Shown here piece by piece: positions 51,969-59,329 of a stretch of DNA of 64,000 nt (position 1 is the stretch's first letter; every line of letters begins with the position of its first letter). The stretch comes from Pedosphaera sp. GTDB taxonomy: Bacteria > Verrucomicrobiota > Verrucomicrobiia > Limisphaerales > JADLHS01. Location of the stretch: the NCBI GenBank assembly GCA_009695195.1, contig SIBJ01000001.1, forward strand, positions 157,110 through 221,109, written 5' to 3'. The notes below the pieces were generated by a model. That model was not told the DNA's origin and ran no database searches. It saw only the letters and a program-made list of their open reading frames with translations. Both the position numbers and the translations under genes were made by a program.

Positions 51969-54164
51969 TCAATCTTTTTCCACGGTGCTGGTCCAATATT
52001 TCGCCAGCTCTTCCGCCGACGGCACCGTGAGCGGGCGCACGATGCGGAAGCCCACTTTCGGGCAGCCATTGTCCCCATCGGAAAGATGCCAGATGCTCTT
52101 CGGCAATTGCGGATACGTGGCTTTCCACGCGCGGTCTGACTTCCCACGCGAGGCGCTACGGAGCGCGGGCGCGTCGTCGTCCCACGAACCGCCGCGCACC
52201 GAATGGGGATACGGCTTCGTCGCGCGATTCCATGCGTCCGCCGTCGCGCCGGTCGCGTTGAAGGTCTGATAGTAATCCGGGTCGTATTGGTCCAGCACCC
52301 ACTCGCTCACGTTGCCGACCATGTCGTAAAGTCCCCACGGGTTCGGCGGTTTCTTGCCGACTTTGCGATAACTTGAATCACTGTTGTCGAAGAACCAAGC
52401 GTGATCCTTGAGCTTACTCACGTCATCGCCGAAGTAAAACGTCGTGGCCGTTCCGGCGCGACAGGCGTATTCCCACTCGGCCTCGGTCGGCAACCGATAA
52501 AAATGCCCCGTCTTCGCGCTGAGCCAGTGACAATATTTGTTCGCCGCGTGCTGCGTCATCGAGATGACCGGCAGACCGGCTTTGCGGCCCATCCCGAAAC
52601 TCATGTCCGGATACGGCTTGGACGGGCGTGTGACGGCATCGGAAATTGCGTTCACATTGGTATCGGTCGGGTGCGCCTCGCGGAGTTTCAACTCGTCGTC
52701 CACGTATTGAAAAATGAGATACTGGTCCCAGGTCACTTCGTATTTGCCCATCCAGAACGGCGCAATCTTCACGCGATGCTGCGGGCCTTCGTCCGGCTTC
52801 CGCTCCTTCTCCGCCTCGGGACTGCCCATCGTGAATTCGCCGGCGGGAATCGGCACCATTTGATATTCCACTTCCGAGCCCGGAATGGTGTTGGTGTAGG
52901 GCTTCATTTCCGCGGGGGATTTTTCGCGCAGGCTGGCCACAATGCGTTTGTGAATCTCCGGTACCGTGGAACCATCCCGATCAAGGAGGTCCGGCAACTG
53001 ACCGCCGAGTCCGGTCGTAAAACTGCCGTTCTTGAGTATGTGCAGTTGATAGGATTCGACAGATTTACCAGCCGCCTGTTGATTGGTTGCGTAATACGAA
53101 AGCAATATGACCGCATCCGGTAGCGCCACGGCCGCTGACAAGAAACGCTTTTCGGTGCCGATGCCCGCCAGCTTTTGGACGGACACCGGCGGATTGACCG
53201 CGTCGAAATCCAGGAGCTCCGCCGGTTCCAACGCGTCAAATACCGCGAGCAGCCGGCTTTTTTTGTCGCCGTTCACGGTCACCAAACGATTCAGAGGTTT
53301 GGCCAGCGGCAATGGTTTCGGCGGAGAGGCTTTGAACTTCCCGCCCGCTTCTTCGAGCGTGCTGACGAGTAGATTGCTCTCGCCCGGGTTGAAAAAAACA
53401 AAATCAGTCAGAGCCGTGCCGCGAAAATTTCCCGCGACATAATCCACCCCGGCAGGCAGACCGCCGATGCTCAGGATTTCCTCCGGCTTGCCATTTCCAA
53501 ATGTTTGCACGCTCAACGAATTTCCCGCGGGCCCGCTGGAAACCATCGCCACGTATTCCGGTCCCCCTTTCTTGAGCGAGACGCGATTCGCGTGGGAGCC
53601 TGCGCCCGTCATGGGAAGCTCAGCGAGTTGCGTGAATGCCTTGCCCTCGCTGCGGAAAAGCGTCAGACGATTATCCGGATCGTTGTTGTAGAGGCTGGCG
53701 ACGCACAGGTCTGCCAGAGGCGTGTTGCCCGCTCCGCCAATGTCAATCGCTGCGATGGTGATCGGTCCCAGCGCGGTATTCGGCACGGCGACCGGATCGG
53801 TGTTGACCTTCGGATCCGGCGCATCGAGCATGCCGACCTGACTTTTGTCCATCGAGGTCACGGCGATGGAATCGCGTTTTTCGCTCACCAGTTTTCCGAC
53901 CGCGACACCGGAGACGCTTTTCACGCCGCTGTCGCGCCACTCCGTCCAGTTGAAGAATTCCGCGCTCAACCGATAGCCGATGCGCACGCGTCCGGTGGAT
54001 TTGTCCACAATCACAAGGTCGCTATTGCCGTCGCCATCGAAGTCACCCGTGGCGACCAGTTCCTGCGGCATGTCGTAAACAAAGTCCGCGCGCAACGTGG
54101 CGGCGGGAATAAAAATCGCGGCGAGCAACCCAGCCCAACATGTCGGCGGAAAAACTTTTTTCAT
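51969..54164 (-). CDS. Exported VCBS-repeat plus formylglycine-generating-enzyme-like protein
   Basis: A 731-residue secreted protein starting at MKKVFPPTCW with a signal peptide (WAGLLAAIFIPAATLRA). The N-terminal part has FG-GAP/VCBS repeats (GDFDGDGNSDLVIVDKSTGR) and a beta-propeller-like region to about residue 400. The C-terminal 300 residues form a formylglycine-generating (SUMF1) fold (MVPIPAGEFTMGSPEAEKER, RLPTEAEWEYACRAGTATTF, NPWGLYDMVGNVSEWVLDQY, HSVRGGSWDDDAPALRSASR). Whether it modifies sulfatases or is a binding protein is not clear. It precedes the Gfo/Idh oxidoreductase. Confidence 0.9.
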   Translation of the reverse strand: MKKVFPPTCWAGLLAAIFIPAATLRADFVYDMPQELVATGDFDGDGNSDLVIVDKSTGRVRIGYRLSAEFFNWTEWRDSGVKSVSGVAVGKLVSEKRDSIAVTSMDKSQVGMLDAPDPKVNTDPVAVPNTALGPITIAAIDIGGAGNTPLADLCVASLYNNDPDNRLTLFRSEGKAFTQLAELPMTGAGSHANRVSLKKGGPEYVAMVSSGPAGNSLSVQTFGNGKPEEILSIGGLPAGVDYVAGNFRGTALTDFVFFNPGESNLLVSTLEEAGGKFKASPPKPLPLAKPLNRLVTVNGDKKSRLLAVFDALEPAELLDFDAVNPPVSVQKLAGIGTEKRFLSAAVALPDAVILLSYYATNQQAAGKSVESYQLHILKNGSFTTGLGGQLPDLLDRDGSTVPEIHKRIVASLREKSPAEMKPYTNTIPGSEVEYQMVPIPAGEFTMGSPEAEKERKPDEGPQHRVKIAPFWMGKYEVTWDQYLIFQYVDDELKLREAHPTDTNVNAISDAVTRPSKPYPDMSFGMGRKAGLPVISMTQHAANKYCHWLSAKTGHFYRLPTEAEWEYACRAGTATTFYFGDDVSKLKDHAWFFDNSDSSYRKVGKKPPNPWGLYDMVGNVSEWVLDQYDPDYYQTFNATGATADAWNRATKPYPHSVRGGSWDDDAPALRSASRGKSDRAWKATYPQLPKSIWHLSDGDNGCPKVGFRIVRPLTVPSAEELAKYWTSTVEKD

Positions 54165-54292
54165 CAGGTTCAATCGGATTCGTACGGCCCATGCCAGCCT
54201 GCAAGATGTGCCGGGCAGCGGCGGCAAGTCCAGCCAATACGAATCCGCAGAGGCAGACGCTCGTGCGCGGCGGTAAATTCGATGGGAGAATC

Positions 54293-54438
54293 AAACAGAA
54301 GCAAACGAAGGAAACAAAGAAACCGTTCATCAGTCGGAGTCAGCGGAAACCGTTTGCAGCGGTTCAGTGTTCGGTAAACACGCCGGGCTTCATCGAACAG
54401 TTCTTCCCTCTCTGTTTCCTCCGTTTGCTTCTGTTCAA
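54293..54438. repeat. Inverted repeat with AACAGAAGCAAACG words
   Basis: The left arm 54293-54319 (AAACAGAAGCAAACGAAGGA onward) and right arm 54410-54438 are near complements (CTCTGTTTCCTCCGTTTGCT). It fills much of the 328-base divergent spacer between the VCBS protein and tcdA. I see no gene in the spacer. Similar wording recurs at 56340-56370 and 56535-56570. Confidence 0.65.
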
Positions 54439-54492
54439 CTCCGCACCGGTTTCGCTTGAGAAACCGTCGCGCCCGCCGTATTCCGATGCGCG

Positions 54493-55266
54493 ATGACCAA
54501 TCACGAAGCCAGATTCGGCGGCATCCGCCGGCTGTTCGGCGCGGACGGCGGCGAACGTTTGCGCCGCGCGCACGTTTGCGTCATCGGCGTCGGCGGCGTC
54601 GGCTCGTGGGCGGTCGAGGCGCTCGCGCGGACGGGCATCGGTGCGCTCACGCTTGTGGACCTGGACGATGTTTGCATCAGCAACGTCAACCGCCAGCTTC
54701 ACGCCGTGACCGGCGAATTCGGCAAACCAAAAGTCGAAGTCATGGCCGCGCGCGTGAAACTCATCAATCCCGACTGCGCGGTTCACTCGGAGCAGATGCT
54801 CTTCACCGCCAAGACGGCGGAAAAAATTCTCACCACAAAATACGACTGCGTGCTCGACGCGATTGACAGCCGCCCGACGAAGGCGCTGCTCATTGCGCGC
54901 TGTTGCGAAAAGAAAATCCCCATCGTCACCACCGGCGGCGCCGGTGGGCGGCGCGACCCGACGGCGATCCGGACGAACGATCTCGCGCGCACCACACACG
55001 ACGGTTTGCTGGCGAACCTGCGGCAATTGTTGCGCGCGGAATATGGTTTCCCGCGCGACGCGAAGAAGAATTTTGGCGTGCCATGCGTCTATTCGCCCGA
55101 GGCGCAGGTTTTCCCGGCGAGCGATGGTTCGGTTTGTGAGGAGCGTGAACCCGGCTCAACGCTGCGGCTGGATTGCCGCACCGGCTACGGCACGGCGACG
55201 TTTGTGACGGGCGCGTTTGGTTTCGCGGCGGCAGCGGCGGCGGTGAAGATTTTGACGCAGCCGTAG
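54493..55266 (+). CDS. tcdA: tRNA threonylcarbamoyladenosine dehydratase
   Basis: Catalyses ATP-dependent cyclisation of t6A37 to ct6A in tRNA. The 257-residue E1-like protein has GVGGVGSWAVEALARTGIG (32-50) for ATP binding, LVDLDDVCISNVNRQ, and LDAIDSRPTKALLIARC. Length matches TcdA rather than MoeB or ThiF, and it lacks the zinc-binding Cys of the latter. The stop TAG lies inside a CGTAGCGGC repeat end, so the last codons are repeat-derived. Confidence 0.87.
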   Translation: MTNHEARFGGIRRLFGADGGERLRRAHVCVIGVGGVGSWAVEALARTGIGALTLVDLDDVCISNVNRQLHAVTGEFGKPKVEVMAARVKLINPDCAVHSEQMLFTAKTAEKILTTKYDCVLDAIDSRPTKALLIARCCEKKIPIVTTGGAGGRRDPTAIRTNDLARTTHDGLLANLRQLLRAEYGFPRDAKKNFGVPCVYSPEAQVFPASDGSVCEEREPGSTLRLDCRTGYGTATFVTGAFGFAAAAAAVKILTQP

Positions 55267-55445
55267 CGGCGTCTCGGCAGAGCGCCCGCCATCCGAAAGC
55301 GGTGGAGGGCCACCGCACTCCCGGACGCTTAGCGTTCACCGGGAGCGCACGGATGGCGCGGCAGCGTCCGGGAGTGCGCCAGTCCTCTGGCGCTTTAGCC
55401 GGCGCGGCGAAGACATTTGCGGCTTTCTTCCGAAAGCCGCTACGC
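55262..55445. repeat. Composite palindromic element between tcdA and tatD
   Basis: Ends are the 9-base inverted repeats CGTAGCGGC (55262) and GCCGCTACG (55436-55444). Inside are further hairpins (CTCCCGGACGCTTAGCG and CGCCAGTCCTCTGGCG). The first 25 bases (CGTAGCGGCGTCTCGGCAGA and on) match the left arm of the repeat inside tatD (56083). The terminal TAG on each strand is the stop codon of tcdA and of tatD respectively. Confidence 0.75.
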
Positions 55446-56309
55446 GCGCTGATCAAAGCCAAACAGCCGCAGGAAATTTCCCTCCACCCGCGCCGCGAGG
55501 AATTCGGCCGGCTCCCCGATCAACTCCGCTGCGAACTCATAGACAGCGACGAGATTCGCGGGATGATTCAGCGGTTTGCCGGTGGCGGAGTCGGTCAACG
55601 GGAAACGATTCCGCGCGTCGGGCAAACTTTGATCCGGCGAGTCCGTCTCGATTAGCAATCGGTCGCGCGGGACAGCTTTGAAAGTTTCGCGCTGGCGCTC
55701 CTTGCCTTCGTGCGCGTAGTAGCCGGGCAGCGAGAAATACGCGCCGAGATCGGCGAACGGTTTCACCATTTCCTGCGGCCCGCCGTAGCTGTGCAGGAGA
55801 AAACCGCGCGCCGGTCGCGGTTCGGATTTCAAAAGGTCGAGCATCCGTCCCCACGCTTGCAGGCAGTGGATGCTCACCGGCAGATTCCGTTCCGCCGCCA
55901 ACCGCAGTTGCGCGATGAAAACTTCCTCCTGCCCTTCGTAAGCGAGTCCGGGTTTCCACCGGTCCAATCCAATCTCGCCGACGGCGGATGGAACTTCATC
56001 GAGAAATCGCGTGAGATTTTTCAGCCAGTCCTGCGTTCGTTCGTGGATGTACCACGGATGGTAGCCGAAGCAGGGGATGATTCGTAGCGGCGTCTCGGCA
56101 GAGCGCCGCACATCGGTTTCGGTTGAGTTTACGGCGCTCTGCCGAGGCGCCGCTACGGCGGATACCTGCGACCAGTCCGCCTCGCACGAGCCGTTCACGA
56201 CCATGCACACGACGCCCTCACGCGCGCAGTCGGCAAGCAGTTCCGCCTGCCGCCCGCCGAAGCGTTCATCTTGCAAATGATTGTGCGCGTCGTAGAGCCG
56301 GAGGGCCAT
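55440..56309 (-). CDS. tatD: TatD-family metal-dependent hydrolase with repeat-derived insert
   Basis: A 289-residue TIM-barrel hydrolase (DAHNHLQDERF at the start, VGEIGLDRW, PVSIHCLQAWGRML, HSYGGPQEM and the closing ETDSPDQSLPDARNR). The histidine, glutamate and aspartate metal ligands are all present. Residues about 50-76 (SAVAAPRQSAVNSTETDVRR and on) are encoded by a 75-base palindrome (56083-56157), and the family has no such insert there. The frame stays open, so the protein may still fold with an enlarged loop. The stop TAG is formed by the adjacent repeat element. Confidence 0.85.
   Translation of the reverse strand: MALRLYDAHNHLQDERFGGRQAELLADCAREGVVCMVVNGSCEADWSQVSAVAAPRQSAVNSTETDVRRSAETPLRIIPCFGYHPWYIHERTQDWLKNLTRFLDEVPSAVGEIGLDRWKPGLAYEGQEEVFIAQLRLAAERNLPVSIHCLQAWGRMLDLLKSEPRPARGFLLHSYGGPQEMVKPFADLGAYFSLPGYYAHEGKERQRETFKAVPRDRLLIETDSPDQSLPDARNRFPLTDSATGKPLNHPANLVAVYEFAAELIGEPAEFLAARVEGNFLRLFGFDQRA
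56083..56157 (-). repeat. Palindromic repeat inside tatD
   Basis: Arms 56083-56108 and 56132-56157 are complementary at 25 of 26 positions around a 23-base loop. The arm wording CGTAGCGGCGTCTCGGCAGA is the same as the end of the element between tcdA and tatD. It lies in frame in a conserved enzyme. Confidence 0.8.
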
Positions 56310-56397
56310 GTCGGACGCATGTTTACCCCGAGTTGAACCGGAGGCAACGGAGGAAGCAGAGGCGGCGGCTGAAAGTTGCCGGCCGGTTTGTTTCTGT

Positions 56398-56495
56398 CTT
56401 AATCGTAATCTTCATCTTACTCGTAATCTTTCTTGTAAATCTCGGCCGTTCGATCCGGGCGGGGGATTAAGATTACGATGAAGATTAAGAGTAAG
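56398..56495. repeat. Inverted repeat of TAATCTTCATC words
   Basis: The left arm CTTAATCGTAATCTTCATCT and right arm ATTAAGATTACGATGAAGAT are near complements. With the neighbouring AGGAAGCAGAGG and CCGTTTCCTCCTG words it accounts for most of the 345-base gap between tatD and the sigma-like gene. No gene is visible there. Confidence 0.65.
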
Positions 56496-56654
56496 AACCG
56501 AAACTGACCGCTGCTTCCAGTCGCAGCCTTTGCCCCTCCGTTCTCTCCGTTTCCTCCTGTTTAAGCCCGGATTGGCTGGCCCCGGGCCAAACTATTTTTG
56601 AGCGTAAGGCCGGGTTGCCCTGTCCGACTCATTGGCGGCTGAATCCGCCAGATT

Positions 56655-56918
56655 ATGGAGACGACCATTGCCCCGCGCGCCAACCGGCTCATTGAGCTGT
56701 ATTACCAACCGCTGTTCCGCTTCGCCGCGTCCCTTTGCGGGCGCCCGGAAATGGCGCTGGAACTGACGCAACGCACCTTCCATCGCGCGCTGGAACGGCC
56801 GTCGGATTCCCCCGCCCCGACCAACGTTCGGCAATGGCTTTTCACGCTGCTTTTCCTCGAATTTCTCGAGACCCGCCCGCGACCGCGTTGCGCCCCGCAG
56901 AAGCCGGTTTTTTCCTGA
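56655..56918 (+). CDS. Sigma-factor region-2-only protein
   Basis: An 87-residue protein (METTIAPRANRLIELYYQPL, FRFAASLCGRPEMALELTQR, FHRALERPSDSPAPTNVRQW, LFTLLFLEFLE) that matches sigma70 region 2 of ECF factors. It stops before region 4. No region-4 sequence is seen in any frame of the next 120 bases. It could be a truncated sigma factor, or a small protein that binds core RNA polymerase without reading a -35. It lies 116 bases before the acyltransferase pair, so it may regulate or be a relic next to it. Confidence 0.6.
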   Translation: METTIAPRANRLIELYYQPLFRFAASLCGRPEMALELTQRTFHRALERPSDSPAPTNVRQWLFTLLFLEFLETRPRPRCAPQKPVFS

Positions 56919-57034
56919 AATTCCCGCGTTCGTGGCCTGATTGACAGGGGAAAAACAATGCTTGGCCGGTGGGCCTGCCCCGTGATACGCTTTGGCCCGA
57001 TAACTCGGAAAGCCTTACAACACGAAATACCCGG

Positions 57035-57802
57035 ATGTCATCATTGACCGGCACATTGGCCGCAGCGCGACTGCTCGTTGGCGCGGACTCGCAATACGCG
57101 ATCCGGCTGGCGCGCAGTGACGCGGACTTGCACGCGGCGCAGGCGCTGCGGTTTGAGGTTTTCAACCTCGAACTCGGCGAAGGTCTCGCGCACTCCTACA
57201 CCACGGGCCGTGACGCCGATCCCTTTGATGCCGTCTGCGATCACCTGCTGGTCGAGCACGCGCCCACAAACGAAGTCGTGGGCACCTACCGCCTGCAAAC
57301 CGGCCGCATGGCGCTGCGAAACCGCGGCTATTACAGCGAACAGGAATTCGATTTCGCGCCGTTCGCGCCGGTGCGCGGCGAACTCATCGAGCTCGGTCGC
57401 GCGTGCGTCCACAAAGCGCACCGGAATCTCCACGTCCTCGGCCTGTTGTGGAAGGGCATCGCCGATTACGCGCGCGAACGCGGCGGGCGCTATCTCTGCG
57501 GTTGCAGTTCGCTCACGTCGCAGGACCCGCGCGAGGGGGCGTCGGTTTACTCCGAGCTTTGCCGCAAACATCTCGCGCTGCCGGGATTCCGCACGAACCC
57601 GAGGCCGGGTTACGAATGTTCGCTCGCGCACCTGGCCGAGCAGACGCCGAAAGTTCCCAAGCTGCTGCGCGCGTATCTCTCTGTCGGCGCGCGCATCTGC
57701 GGGCCGCCCGCGCTCGATCGCGAATTCAAGACGATTGATTTTCTCACACTGCTCGATCTCGAACGGCTGCCCAGTTCGGCCCGGTCCAAGTTTCTGGGTT
57801 GA
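57035..57802 (+). CDS. GNAT-like ornithine N-acyltransferase (OlsB-like)
   Basis: A 255-residue protein of the acyl-ACP-dependent N-acyltransferase fold (AIRLARSDADLHAAQALRFE, VFNLELGEG, CDHLLVEHAPTNEVVGTYRL, ELIELGRACVHKAHRN). OlsB transfers a 3-hydroxyacyl chain to ornithine to make lyso-ornithine lipid. The PlsC-like gene that follows (OlsA-type) would add the second chain. The start MSSLTGTLAAARLLVG is preferred to a GTG 22 codons upstream. The substrate is inferred from the family and neighbour. Confidence 0.82.
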   Translation: MSSLTGTLAAARLLVGADSQYAIRLARSDADLHAAQALRFEVFNLELGEGLAHSYTTGRDADPFDAVCDHLLVEHAPTNEVVGTYRLQTGRMALRNRGYYSEQEFDFAPFAPVRGELIELGRACVHKAHRNLHVLGLLWKGIADYARERGGRYLCGCSSLTSQDPREGASVYSELCRKHLALPGFRTNPRPGYECSLAHLAEQTPKVPKLLRAYLSVGARICGPPALDREFKTIDFLTLLDLERLPSSARSKFLG

Positions 57803-57807
57803 GGGCC

Positions 57808-58572
57808 ATGCGCAAACTCGGGCGGTTCACCTGGCGTTCCCTCTGGCTGGGCGCGGAACTTCTCTTCCTCGGACTTCGCTTCGCGTTTCTTTTTGGCCGC
57901 ACACTGGGCCGGCCTTCGGTGCGCGCGCGGGCCGTGTGCCTGCATCACGGCGCGCGGCGCATCCTGCGCACGTTCGTGGATGAAGTCACAGTGACCGGCC
58001 CGCGACCGGCTTCGGGTTTGCTGGTGAGCAATCATTTGAGCTATCTCGACATTCTCCTGCTCGGCTCGCTGGGGCCCGCGGTATTTGTTTCCAAGAATGA
58101 GGTGAAGCATTGGCAGGTCTTCGGCTGGTTCGCGCGATTGGGCGGCACGGTCTTCGTCCAGCGCGAGCGGCGCGGGCACGTCGGCGAAATCAGCGCGCAC
58201 CTTCACGCCCTGCTCGACGCGGGCGAACTGGTGATCCTGTTTCCCGAAGGCACAAGCTCCGGCGGCGAAACGGTTTTGCCGTTCAACTCCGCGCTCCTCG
58301 AACCCGCCGTCGGCCAGAAAACCCCACTGTGCGCCGCCTGCATCGGTTATTCACTCGCGGACGGCGTGGTCGCGGACGATGTGTGTTACTGGCGCGACAT
58401 GACTTTTCTCCCGCATTTCGTGAACCTGTTGCGAAAGCAATTCGTGAAAGCGCGCGTCAATTTCGCCGAAGTCCGCGAGCCGGCGACCGACCGCAAGGCG
58501 CTGGCCCGGCAGCTTCAGAGCGAGGTGCTGCGCTTGAAATCGCCCGCGCCGGGCGGCGCCAGTCCGACGTGA
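57808..58572 (+). CDS. 1-acyl-glycerol-phosphate-type acyltransferase (OlsA/PlsC)
   Basis: A 254-residue acyltransferase with the NHLSYLD motif (H76-x4-D81) and FPEGTSSGGE block of PlsC enzymes. An N-terminal membrane segment (LGAELLFLGLRFAFLFG) is present. It starts six bases after the OlsB-like stop, so the two are co-translated. By analogy to OlsA it would complete ornithine lipid synthesis. A phosphatidic-acid role is also possible. Confidence 0.87.
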   Translation: MRKLGRFTWRSLWLGAELLFLGLRFAFLFGRTLGRPSVRARAVCLHHGARRILRTFVDEVTVTGPRPASGLLVSNHLSYLDILLLGSLGPAVFVSKNEVKHWQVFGWFARLGGTVFVQRERRGHVGEISAHLHALLDAGELVILFPEGTSSGGETVLPFNSALLEPAVGQKTPLCAACIGYSLADGVVADDVCYWRDMTFLPHFVNLLRKQFVKARVNFAEVREPATDRKALARQLQSEVLRLKSPAPGGASPT

Positions 58573-58624
58573 TGGAAAATCTTTTTGAATAAGCCGGCCC
58601 GTTTCTTTATCGTATCTCCACCAT

Positions 58625-59329
58625 ATGATGCTCATGAAAAATCAATTTCCGAAATCCCTGCTCGCCGCGGCGTGCGCGATCGTCGCCTTCACGGTCGCTT
58701 CCTGCGCGGAAGACGCCAAGCCGGAGGCGAAAGCCACCGAGCCGCTCAAACTTTCCCTGCCCAACGCGACCCTCAAAGGCACGCCCGAGGACCTGCCCGT
58801 CGGCCCGAACATCGAACCGCTCTCCGACAAACCCGGCGCGATGTTGCAGGTGCCGAAAGGCGTGCAGAACGTCGCCGCCGGAAAAACCGTGACCAGCAGC
58901 GTTAAGCCTTTCACCGGCGAATTGAGCCAGCTCACCGACGGCAAAAAGGAAGCCTTCGACTACGACTCCGTTGAAATGAAGAAAGGCTCCCAATGGGTGC
59001 AGGTTGACCTCGGCGAAGCGTTCGCCATCCACGCCATCGCGCTGTGGCACGATCATCGTTACATCCAGGTGATGCACGACGTGCTCGTGCAGGTCTCCGA
59101 CGATCCGGAATTCAAAACCGGCGTGACGACGCTCTTCAACAACGACACGGACAATTCCTCCGGCCTCGGCGTCGGTGCGGATCGTGAATATTTTGAGACG
59201 CAATTCGGCCGCGTCGCGGACGGCAAGGGCACGAAGGCCCGTTATGTGCGCGGCTACACGAAGGGCAGCAGCCTGAGCGCGCTCAACTGCTGGCAGGAAC
59301 TCGAAGCTTACGCGACGCCGGCCAAATGA
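58625..59329 (+). CDS. Discoidin (F5/8 type C)-like lipoprotein
   Basis: A 234-residue lipoprotein with a clear lipobox (AFTVASC, lipid on Cys28) after a hydrophobic signal. The mature part has a galactose-binding-like or discoidin fold (QLTDGKKEAFDYDSVEMKKG, WVQVDLGEAFAIHAIALWHD, HDVLVQVSDDPEFK). Such domains bind sugars or envelope polymers. The gene overlaps the start of the next glycosyltransferase (ATGA), so the two are probably co-expressed. Confidence 0.85.
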   Translation: MMLMKNQFPKSLLAAACAIVAFTVASCAEDAKPEAKATEPLKLSLPNATLKGTPEDLPVGPNIEPLSDKPGAMLQVPKGVQNVAAGKTVTSSVKPFTGELSQLTDGKKEAFDYDSVEMKKGSQWVQVDLGEAFAIHAIALWHDHRYIQVMHDVLVQVSDDPEFKTGVTTLFNNDTDNSSGLGVGADREYFETQFGRVADGKGTKARYVRGYTKGSSLSALNCWQELEAYATPAK

